From Proales similis (lineage: Eukaryota; Rotifera; Eurotatoria; Ploima; Proalidae), in the NCBI GenBank assembly GCA_019059635.1, contig JAGVRJ010000002.1:1798001-1862000 (forward strand): a DNA stretch of 64,000 nucleotides, written 5' to 3'. Made by a program: the position numbers and the translations under genes. Below are positions 10,658 to 19,714 of this stretch, one piece after another. The notes below the pieces were generated by a model. The model had not been told where the DNA came from, searched no databases, and saw nothing but the letters and a program-made list of their open reading frames with translations. Position 1 is the first letter of the stretch. Every line of letters begins with the position of its first letter.

Positions 10658-12882
10658 TTAGACTAGCTCGAGAATTTTTACTAGGCCGTTGCTATTTGCT
10701 GTCAATAAATAATTTTGCTATATATAATTTAATTAAATCCAGAATTTTGAGTAGTTACTATAAAGGCTTGAACTTACATTTCCACTACAAACAGCGCTTA
10801 CAAAGTCGTTCTGGGAACTGCTCTTTCCTACGCCACTGTACTCGAATTTGTAGCTTAATAAAGGCTTGCTAAGCTCTTTGTTGTATAGATATACAATATC
10901 ATTTTCGCTTCCTTTCGGCATTATTTAATTTTAATCATCTCTTAATGAAATGGAAATTAGTTAAAATTTTGCTTACCTGTTACAACAAAATCTCCGAGTG
11001 TGTCCAGGCCTACGAAGTTCTTCTCATTTAAATGTCCGCAAAACGTGCGCGTGCACTGCGCCTCATTAAGCTTCCAAAGCTTGAGAGAACTATCTGTCGA
11101 TGCACTCACAAATTCGTTATCATTACGAAATTTCACATATGACACAGCTTTTTTATGTCCTTTAAACATCGAAACTGGCTCCTTGTGGTTCCGTAAATCA
11201 AAATAATAAATACTATGGTCTGCTGTGCCCAGCATCAAATGAAATTTGCTATCAGGCTTAAATTCTACACAGCAAACGTTCGACCGGGCATCAAGCGAAA
11301 GAAGCGAGTAATCGCTATTTGTCGACCATATTTTTACTTTCGAATCATCGGATGCAGATGCTATAAGACGCGGATCCACTTCACAAAATTTGACTCCCCA
11401 GCATCTTTTTTCATGCTCTTGGTAAAGCTTAAGAAGGGAGCCAGTATCGGTGTCCCAAAGCGAGATGCCTCCTTCATAATCGCTACAAGCTAACTGCTGT
11501 TTAAAGTATCTATTCCAACTGATGCACGAAAGCTTGGCATTATGAGTCATTTCAATAAGCGGATAATGAATACCAAACGGTCTCTCATAAATACTTGCGA
11601 AATCAAATATTTTGATTCTCTTAGTAACACCTGCCATCGCAAAACGCTCAAAAGATTTATCAAAGTCTAGTGAGCTGACAATACTTGAAACCGAATGCAA
11701 ATCGTTATTGTAATTGACTGATGCTACACATTTAATCTCACTGTACTGGGTTATTTTTGAAACAGTATCTCTCATATGCTCAATAACACTTGCTGGCGTC
11801 GACGTTTTCAAATTAAAATCTTGAAAATCTTTGTTGTGTGAATGAATATAGATTTGTGATAGCTCGTCAAAATAGCGGTTTACAATTCTCTTCTTGCTAG
11901 ACAATTGACCAGAAATTTTTGGGTCACTCTCTTCAATATGCGAGGTATTGAGTTCCAACTCATTAACTCTAGACTTGTCATTCAGTAAATTTGTTTGTGA
12001 ACCGTTTTCATGAACATTTGATTCACTTGAGTCTAATGGTTGATTTAAAGACCTCAAATGACCCTCTATTTGTAGACAGTCCTCATTAAGCATTTGCAAC
12101 TCATACTGTATACGACTTAATTCATCCATTTTAGACTGTTTTAAATGTTTTATAAAGTCATAAAGTAGGAGTTCGTTGACTTTTTTACTTGTATTTTTAA
12201 GTTCTTCTTTACGTTGAGATAAGATTTTTAATAGACTGTTTAAATCTTCCAGATTTAGTTCGTCATGTGATGACTGAAGTAATTCGAAAACATTGCTTTG
12301 TTCCCGTTGAGATAGTTTACACTTTTTTGATTGTGTTGTTTCTTTATATCGTTCAATGACTTGATTAAGAGCAAAATTAGGAAATACATCCTTGAGGATC
12401 AAACACGAAGTGTTGCACTTTGGGCAACGATGCGAATGTTCCAGTGCTGTTTTAATGCAGTTACGACAAAAACTGTGCCCACATTTTGTCATATGCGCAG
12501 CTTCGATAAGTTCGTAGCATATTGGGCAAGTCAACTCAGAATCACTGTCACAAGTAAACATTCCTGATATTGAACGCTTTTTGATACGACTGAATATTGA
12601 GGGACTTTTATTCGATTTTTTGCCATTTGATTTAATGTTTGGAGAGAACTCGTCCAAAGAATCCGGAGGATTGCTTGTTTGATTAACACTGGAGCTAGTT
12701 GAAGCTTCAATAGACCCTGTGTTTGTTGAGCTTACTGAATTTAGAGAAGGTGGTACTTCATTTGAGAGAGAATTCGACGTGGAGCGGGTAACTCGAGTGC
12801 TGGTAGTTAAATTACGGCTGCTGGATGCCCGGGTAGAATTAGATACACTGGCCTTTGCCGAATTTCCTCGCTCTTGGGGCAT
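10658..12882 (-). CDS. COP1: COP1-type E3 ubiquitin ligase (RING, coiled coil, WD40)
   Basis: Substrate receptor and RING subunit that ubiquitinates transcription factors in the nucleus. One long exon (12882 to about 10978) begins with a Ser/Thr-rich region. The RING finger near residues 118-156 reads CPICYELIEAAHMTKCGHSF then CRNCIK...CPKC. A helical segment and WD40 repeats follow (ASASDDSKVKIWS, TADHSIYYFDLRN, FVSASTDSSLKLWKLNEA, HLNEKNFVGLDTLGDFVVTG). Exon 2 (about 10907 to 10786) gives ENDIVYLYNKELSKPLLSYK and QNDFVSAVC. Exon 3 gives NYLLTANSNGLVKILELV and stop at 10658, matching the family end. Apparently complete at about 690 residues. Confidence 0.93.
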
Positions 12883-13238
12883 TTCAATCTCAACTAAACT
12901 TTTTATTCTTATAAATAAGCTTTAAAATTTGACTAGCTGGGCTTGAATATATATCAAAAGGCTTACTCAATTTAATTTTCTGACTGAAACTAAACTTACT
13001 TAAAGAAAAACTCTTTCCTTCTGCCCCTCTCACTCCCTTCTTTTCTAATCGGCAATAATTATTTATGCGCGTCAAGTGAATGCAAATCAAATGTAGACAA
13101 GCATTTGTAGTCTCGAATCAAAATTATCTTCTTGTATACTTTTCAGTTTTTTGGTTATGAAATCCTAGCCAACCCAAAGCAAATCGAAGAAAAAAAAAAG
13201 CAACTCTAAATTTACGATTTATATAATTTTTGCGTGAC
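12883..13238. other. Intergenic, COP1 upstream region
   Basis: About 360 bp between the COP1 start and the URM1 stop, both on the minus strand. It contains an A-run near 13190-13200. No gene seen. Confidence 0.4.
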
Positions 13239-13766
13239 TCAGCCCCCATGAAGAGTCGAAATGAATGTAATTAAATCGTTGTTTTTTATCCGGTAGTTGA
13301 GGTCTCCCTATCGATAATTTATCGATTCGTTAAACTTTTCCAGGGAAAATAAAACAGAATTAAGACTTACCATTAAATCCCAATCTGAATCGTTTATCAG
13401 AATTAGAATCCCTGGTCGACTTAAAAGTTTGGAATATTTAATAGATATTATAATATAAATATGAGTATTATGAGAAAAATCACATAGTTTCATCCTGAAT
13501 GAAAAGTTCGGGTTTTTCTTTTAGCAGATGCTGTTTAATCCACGCCAAAAGATCCTTAATACTCCCTTTCAAGATACATTTGAAACAAGTGCGTAATCCT
13601 CTAAAATTAGTCACAACTCACAATAACGATCGTCTGTCAATTCAATTTCATGTTGCTTTTGTTTATTGAAAAGAAGTTCGGCACCACCACTTGAAAAATT
13701 TTTACCTTTTTTATTTAATTAGAAAAACGTTTTTTAGAATTACCTGAATTCAAGTTTTACTTTCAT
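13239..13766 (-). CDS. URM1: Ubiquitin-related modifier 1, assembled from short exons
   Basis: Sulfur carrier for tRNA wobble thiolation and a ubiquitin-like modifier. No single reading frame shows the gene. The start at 13766 gives MKVKLEF; a second exon gives SGGAELLFNKQKQHEIEL and ends DRY. The next gives WSIKDLLAWIKQHLLKEKPE then LFIQDET. Another gives RPGILILINDSDWDLM. The last gives GDLNYRIKNNDLITFISTLH then GG and stop at 13239. The terminal Gly-Gly is the functional end that is thiocarboxylated. Introns are about 55-70 bp with GT-AG ends. Every block aligns in order with vertebrate URM1 as I recall it, giving about 96 residues, the usual family length. Confidence 0.9.
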
Positions 13767-14087
13767 TATAAAAAATTTGGTTGCATATAACCAACAAACT
13801 TGTTTTCTGAAAAATTTAATAGATCAAGAAATCAAACCAACCATTCGAGTAGTCATGGCAGAACTAATTGACCAAAATTGCACCAATTTGATTCTGTCGG
13901 GGCAAACATAACATATTATCGGGGTAATTTTTTCATGAATAGTGAGCAAGTCTGATTTTAGAGTAAAAGACAAAATTTTAGGTTACTTTCTTTGATTGCT
14001 TAGCAAAATAAAGTCTCGTGAGACCTGACTTTTGGCTTTCAATTTAACTTTTGTATTAAGCAGATAGTTTTGATATTCATCGCCTTT
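13767..14087. promoter_or_regulatory. Probable shared promoter region of URM1 and SREK1
   Basis: 321 bp between two divergent starts. No core promoter element stands out. The call rests on gene layout only. Confidence 0.35.
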
Positions 14088-15164
14088 ATGGTCAGCAGGC
14101 TTGTGCAAGTCACCAATGTATCAAATAGTGCACTTAAAGAGCAAGTACGAACGTTATTTGCCAGCTTGGGGAGGATTGAGGAGATTCACTTGTACCCTCA
14201 AACTGATTCTATGATAAGCGCTGTATCAGCAAAAGTAGCCTATATAAAGTTTGAGCGATCGGCATCAGCTCAAGCATCATTAGCTCTCACCAATACTATT
14301 TTCTTCGATCGCCCAATAATATGCAATTTAGTCAGATATTTCAATCATAGCTCCGAACCGAATATGATACCAGATGAGGCTGAGGCACTCAAATACTGCC
14401 CATTGATCAATTCAAACACAGTACTCTTACCGGGTGGAATTAGTTGGCCACATTATGTTTTTAACAGAATAGTTAATGTTTCCGCAATTAATAGTGATCC
14501 AAGTCAATCATATATTGAGACAGTTGACTCATGTTTATTAAGCCATAAGCTTCCACCTTATCCTAAATTGTCTCATGGTACCGACATCAAAGAATTAGAA
14601 GCCATTCGAAGAACAGTTTTGGTCTCCAAACTTGATCCACAAACAACTCTTAACAACGTTTATGATTTATTCATACAATGCGGTGAAATAAGACTTATTC
14701 GTCTCACTTTAAGTTCAAAGGGAGTAAAATATGAAAAATTGGGACTAGGAGTTAGACTTTCGAAAAATGTGCAAGATGACTCGATTGGAGCTTACATTGA
14801 ATTTTATGAACAGCCAAGTATCATAAAAGCCCTGTGTCTTAACGGAATTGTGTACGGTGAACGACGGATCAAGGTGAATCATTCAACAAAAACAATTGGT
14901 TGGCCTGAAAAAAATGAGTTGAAGTTAACGGTCGAAGAACTCAGTAAAATGAAAACTGAAAAAAATTACAAGCATCATTCCCGTAAATATAAAAAAAAAT
15001 CAGGTACAAGGCAAAAGCGTAGCCCGTCCAGAAGTTCAATAAGTTCGCCAAGGTCTAAAGAGCATCGTTCAAGTGCAGCTAACGAACATAAAAAGTATAG
15101 AAAAGACTCGAATTCCAGCAAAAGAGAAAGTTTATCAAATCATAATAATCGGACTAAGAAATAA
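14088..15164 (+). CDS. SREK1: SREK1-like splicing regulator (two RRMs, RS-like tail)
   Basis: SR-related protein that modulates splice-site choice. RRM1 lies at the N-terminus (LVQVTNVSN, VRTLFASLGRIEEIHLYPQT, KVAYIKFERSASAQASLALT). RRM2 lies near residues 180-265 (EAIRRTVLVSKLDPQTT, GAYIEFYEQPSIIKALCLNG, YGERRIKVNHS). This two-RRM layout, with the IRRTV...KVNHS signature, is characteristic of SREK1. The tail is Lys/Arg/Ser-rich (KRSPSRSSISSPRS) but much shorter than the vertebrate RS domain. I chose MVSRLVQV at 14088 over an upstream in-frame ATG at 14070 because it abuts the RRM1 start. Single exon. Confidence 0.85.
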   Translation: MVSRLVQVTNVSNSALKEQVRTLFASLGRIEEIHLYPQTDSMISAVSAKVAYIKFERSASAQASLALTNTIFFDRPIICNLVRYFNHSSEPNMIPDEAEALKYCPLINSNTVLLPGGISWPHYVFNRIVNVSAINSDPSQSYIETVDSCLLSHKLPPYPKLSHGTDIKELEAIRRTVLVSKLDPQTTLNNVYDLFIQCGEIRLIRLTLSSKGVKYEKLGLGVRLSKNVQDDSIGAYIEFYEQPSIIKALCLNGIVYGERRIKVNHSTKTIGWPEKNELKLTVEELSKMKTEKNYKHHSRKYKKKSGTRQKRSPSRSSISSPRSKEHRSSAANEHKKYRKDSNSSKRESLSNHNNRTKK

Positions 15165-15321
15165 GTTTAATCAGCAGAATTGAATTGTCTAATAGAAAGT
15201 GAACTTGACTAAAATTAAACCTTTTTCTTTCTGGTTCTATTACTCTCTTTTAAACTCGACAATAATAGAAAGGTTGAGTGAATGCAAATCAAAGATTTCT
15301 TCTTGCTTTTATGGATTTTAA

Positions 15322-15710
15322 ATGCAAAATTATGGGAATTCAGAGTCGGAATCGAAGTTCGGATCGGAAACTAACTCTAATCCAACTCTCGTCAAAGTCA
15401 TAGGTCGAAGCCGACATGCGGGCAACCTTCAGAGTAAGCAACGTGAAAAACCACGGTTAATAGCGTCTCTTGGGAAATGTAACGTATGGGAAAACAGTAT
15501 CCTAGACTGGCAGTGAATTTTAATATTTCACATATACTTTTATAAACATGAGCATGCAGAAAATGTAGCTGAAGTTTTGAGCTTTATTTTGAACAATATT
15601 AGAAGCGGTACTAAGCTCAAAATAGTCGGATTAAAGTATGGTTGCACATTCACATCAAGAAATCGAAAATTTCTAGTTTTCTACTCAGTCATTAAACCAG
15701 TCAAGGAATA
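15322..15710 (+). other. Open frame broken by one in-frame TGA, unknown
   Basis: A frame from the ATG at 15322 runs 64 codons to TGA at 15514-15516, then stays open in the same frame for another 64 codons to TAA at 15708-15710. The second half looks protein-like (HAENVAEVLSFILNNIRSGT then LKIVGLKYGCTFTSRNRKFL). No GT-AG intron removing the TGA keeps the frame. It overlaps the last few bases of the syntaxin-18 coding region on the other strand. It could be a decaying gene, a gene with an unseen exon structure, a readthrough case, or chance. Family not recognised. Confidence 0.3.
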
Positions 15711-17119
15711 AAAGAGAAAATGAAAGGACAACAAGTATGAATAATATCCATAGCCTAAGAACAGCCCTTTTTTTAATAGCCTTTGAACAATTGATTAAGA
15801 ATTATATTTTTAAATGTGTCTTAAACAAAATTTTACTTCTCTAAGACTTTCATTTCCTTCTACCAAATTAGAACTTGCTTCAAAAGCCGCTTTTTGTATT
15901 TGCTCAGCTGTCGTTAACTATTAGGTAAGCTGAAATTTTTTGGTCTGAAAGGATATTTCGATTTTGGTTAGTGAAGTAACCTGAGATACGATGTTTTCCG
16001 AAAATATTTGGGTAAGACGTGAAACTTCCATGACTTGGCTTTGAATTTGCCTAAAAAATAGCGATATAACTTATAATACTTGAAATCGACAAATTTCCTA
16101 CGCTTCTTACTTCACTTCCTCAGTTTGTGTTGATAATTTTTCAAATAAAATCTGGCTTTCTTTTTCAAACTTATTTTTTTCAAAAATTTCAAAGACACCA
16201 AGAAAGTATTATAATATTTTAATATCTACCGATTGAATCTCTTGAAGTCTTAATTCATTACCGCTTTCTTCGATCTTATAATTTTGGTTAATTTTACTGC
16301 GCTCCGTCTTAAATTGATTGTTTTTCATTTCCACTGTCTTCGTTATTTTTTCGTCAGAATTAAGCTTTAGACTGAAACAATGCAAGCGAAAGCAGGCACT
16401 AAATAAGACATAATATTAAAATCCAGATCAAAGATCTTGAAGCTTACAAATTTTTTGCCGCAGAAATCCAGGTTTTCCTCATTGCTCTCTGTTCCATAAA
16501 AACTTGACAAACATCTTAAATATGATAGAAACCTTATCTTTAATAATATAAATTATTTTTTAAAATATATATTCAAGTTTTACCTTTTAAATATTTTTCC
16601 AATAAATATCTCATATTTTCAGCATTTTGTTTTTGTTGCGAAGATAGATGTTGATTTTCAATATAATTTTTTGTCAGAGCTTTTATTCCTTCCGCACATT
16701 TCTTGATCATAGATTCTGAATTAGATTCAAATTGTGGCCAAAAATTGTCTTCTTTATGTTGGTTCCGTAATAAAAAGCTTATTGATACTTATTTTAATGT
16801 TTTTTGTAAGTTGGTTAGTTTATTTAACTTACTTTGATTGAGAATTTAAATTCTTGCTTTCTCTCACATAATCTCGCAATACTGATATATTCTTTGCCTA
16901 AAAGACTATTATTTTCCTTTATAAAAAAAAAAAACTTGGACTTACAATTTTCTTGACTTCAATACTAAAATTTGAAGGTTTATTCGTCTTCATTTCATTC
17001 TCAAATCTTGATGAAAGAAGGTAGTTGGATAATATTTCGCCTTCATTGTTTTCGTTGTGTTGGCTCTTTCGAATCGCTTTCACATTAGCCCTAAATACTT
17101 TGGTTATATCAAGTGCCAT
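15685..17119 (-). CDS. STX18: Syntaxin-18, ER Qa-SNARE
   Basis: Tail-anchored SNARE for Golgi-to-ER traffic. The start at 17119 gives MALDITKVFRANVKAIRKSQ, the hallmark N-terminus of the family. Small exons follow (for example NFWPQFESNSESMIKKCAEG, ENMRYLLEKYLK, KFEKESQILFEKL). The SNARE segment near the C-terminus reads QIQSQVMEVSRLTQIFSEN and AAFEASSNLVEGNESLRE. The last exon is AIKKRAVLRLWILFILVVLS then FSLLFLDWFND, the hydrophobic anchor with the family-specific end. About nine or ten exons with introns near 40-60 bp. Exon borders in the middle are approximate. Confidence 0.88.
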
Positions 17120-17740
17120 TCTTGTTTCAGATTTTCGTTTTATGATTGCTCTTTTGGCTACATTTAGACACGTTACATAGGTTGAGTTAGCTTTGCGGTT
17201 CGCTGCATAATTAACTTCTTAAACTTCAACACCTCTTTCAAGCGTAAAAAATTTCACGTGAAATCCAACAAAAATTTTTAGTAAAATATTCATATTTGGT
17301 AAAAAATTGAAAAAAACATTAAAACTGCAGCCCTTTAAGATGAAATAATAAAAAATAATTTATATGCTTCATATTTTTGATATTCTATTTATGCCAAGAT
17401 AATAAAAATGAAAAATTCGATTGTGAGGGTAGTTTTCGCTTAGTTTTTGGAAATAAAAGATGAATTTTGGCTGTTGGAATCGAGGCTCTTGTAAAAATCA
17501 GTGAACGTTTTTAACGTTATTCGGCCCAAAATGATGAGATTACCTGTCAACTCAAAAAAGTGAACACTGCGAAAAAAATTAATAAATTATGACATACAAT
17601 GCATATACCAGTGATCTGAGCATTAAAGACTCAGGTTCTCACTTTAACTATTAAGAAAGAAGATTAAGATAAAGAATATGAATACTTTTTTTTTACTTCT
17701 AAGAGCTATAAAATAAAAAAGAAAACGTAAAGCAAAGCAA
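17120..17740. other. Divergent intergenic region, STX18 / MLYCD
   Basis: 621 bp of AT-rich sequence between divergent starts. Presumed promoters; no gene or repeat recognised. Confidence 0.4.
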
Positions 17741-19357
17741 ATGAAGAATTTAAATCTGCTGAAATCGTTAATTGACGACACGATTCGTGCCGCAGCGAAA
17801 TCGGCAGTGCAGGCAGAGTCAGCAGCATCTTCTTTTTGTCATCACTACAGAGAAGTTATAAGCTATGACCCCAATTATGAGATGCGAGAATCAATCGTTC
17901 GGTATATGAACAGCAAATTCGGATTGAATACAATTCAACTCGAAAAAAAGGTAAAAATTATTAGTAACTACGTGGTATAAACTAAATAAATTTCATTCAA
18001 TAACTAAGATAGCTAATTTAATCAAAGAAGAAAAAAAATTACAAGATATAAAATTTCTCCAATTCCAACAGCTGCATAATAGTTTCAAACCTGAGTACAC
18101 TCGTTTTTTTCAGAGTTTGGGAAGAGTTAAAGACGGTGTTTGCACAGTTGTTAGATTCCGACAAGATCTGCTGTTGTTAATGGAAAAAAAACGTTCGTTA
18201 AATTTTTATTCTGAGCCATATAACGTTAATCCTATCTATTTTTATAGAAAATGACTTAACTCACCAAAGAGAAATGGAAGACCTTAAAATCATGGATTTT
18301 ATAATGAAGGATATCATAACATTGTGGTTTTCAAATGACCTTTTGAAAATCGAAAAAGTTGATTGGAATTCTCCGGCGGCTATTGGTAATTCAATAATAT
18401 TTTATATTTAGATTTAAGTCAAAAATTAAAAAAAAAAAAGTTGAAAAGATTGTTCATTACGAGAGTGTTCATAGAATTCGCACCCTAAATGAACTCAAAA
18501 CAAGAATGGGCAAACTGAGACGTTGCTTTATCTATACCCATTTTACCATGCCAAACGAACCCCTAGTTATTCTCCATATTGCCCTGACTAATAATATCAG
18601 CTCAAATATTAAATCTTTAACTCATTTTGATCTCAGCCAACAAGATCAAGCTCTCGATCTCAAGGAGGTTACAAATGCTGTTTTTTATTCTATAAACTCT
18701 TGCCAAAAAGGACTGCAACAGATTGAACTGGGAAACTCTTTAATCAAGAGAAGTGTAGTCTTACTTCAGAAAGAGCTTCCTAATATCAAGTTTTTTCACA
18801 CCCTTTCACCGATACCCAAGTTTAGAGCATGGCTAGAGTTAAATCTAAAAAACACCGTTGCGAATCATGAAAAAAGCCCTTTATCCAAACTTATAAATTA
18901 TGAAGAAATTCAAATCCTTCGAAACTATTCCGGAAATAGATCTTGTCCTTTTCAAACGCTCAAAGCAATTAGCGATTTGCTGGACAGCAAGGATATTGTT
19001 GAAAATTTTCAGTTCATAGAAAGTTTATTAGAAAGAAAATCCAAAAATGAAGATGAAGAAATTTTAAGAGTAATCGGGAACTTTCTAAAACGATCGTGTG
19101 CTTATTACTTAATATACGAAAAGAGAAATGGTTACGCTTACGATCCGGTATGTAATTTCCACGTAAAAAACGGCGCCCAGGTCTATCGAATTAATTTTGC
19201 TGCTGATTTATCTGTTAAAGGATTATCTTCATCTTATGGAATAATGGTTAACTACTCTTATAGCCTCGATGAAGTCGATAAAAATTGCATGAACTACTTA
19301 ACAGATCAACTAATACCCATTTCTAATAATATTCGAAATTTACTATGCACGAGTTGA
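17741..19357 (+). CDS. MLYCD: Malonyl-CoA decarboxylase
   Basis: Converts malonyl-CoA to acetyl-CoA and CO2, relieving the block on fatty-acid oxidation. Exon 1 (17741 to about 17949) and two middle exons carry the helical N-terminal domain (SLGRVKDGVCTVVRFRQDLL; DFIMKDIITLWFSNDLLKIE). The last exon carries the catalytic domain: ESVHRIRTLNELKTRMGKLR, RRCFIYTHFTMPNEPLVILH, NISSNIKSL, IELGNSLIKRSVVLLQKELP, FFHTLSPIPKFRAWL with the catalytic Ser, and DPVCNFHVKNGAQVYRINFA with the catalytic His. The C-terminus LLCTS is not a clear SKL-type peroxisomal signal, and the N-terminus is only weakly like a mitochondrial presequence. Location is therefore uncertain. Introns are about 55-75 bp. Confidence 0.92.
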
Positions 19358-19714
19358 TATCCGAATAAAGTAAACGGTTTTCTTTTAAGGTTTTTCTTTG
19401 AAGTAATACTTACTCAACTAAAAAAGAAATCTATAAAAACGAAACATACTTTATTGATTGAAATCGATCTTAATAAGTTAATAAAAAAAAGAATTAAAGA
19501 CTCTAACGTTAGCCATTGCTTAAATATCTAACAACGAAAGCATTTTTGTCAAAAAATAAAACCGATTAGGATCAAAAAAACGCTTTAACAATTAAAAAGA
19601 GATGCTTCTATAATGAGACAGACTCATGTGGGCTTAAAAACAAAATTCAAGGCTCTGACTTGGGTCTGGCTACGCTTCCTAACAGGCTTTAAAAAAAATG
19701 AAAGAAATTTTTTA
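19358..19714. other. Intergenic, convergent 3' ends
   Basis: 357 bp of AT-rich spacer between MLYCD and a 7TM receptor gene. No gene seen. Confidence 0.4.

Noticed and set aside
18375-18440. A 26-bp intron in MLYCD (GTAATTC...ATATTTAG)
   Set aside because: Using the later acceptor at ...AAAAAAG gives an intron of about 55 bp and removes an extra Lys-rich insert, restoring the family spacing exactly.
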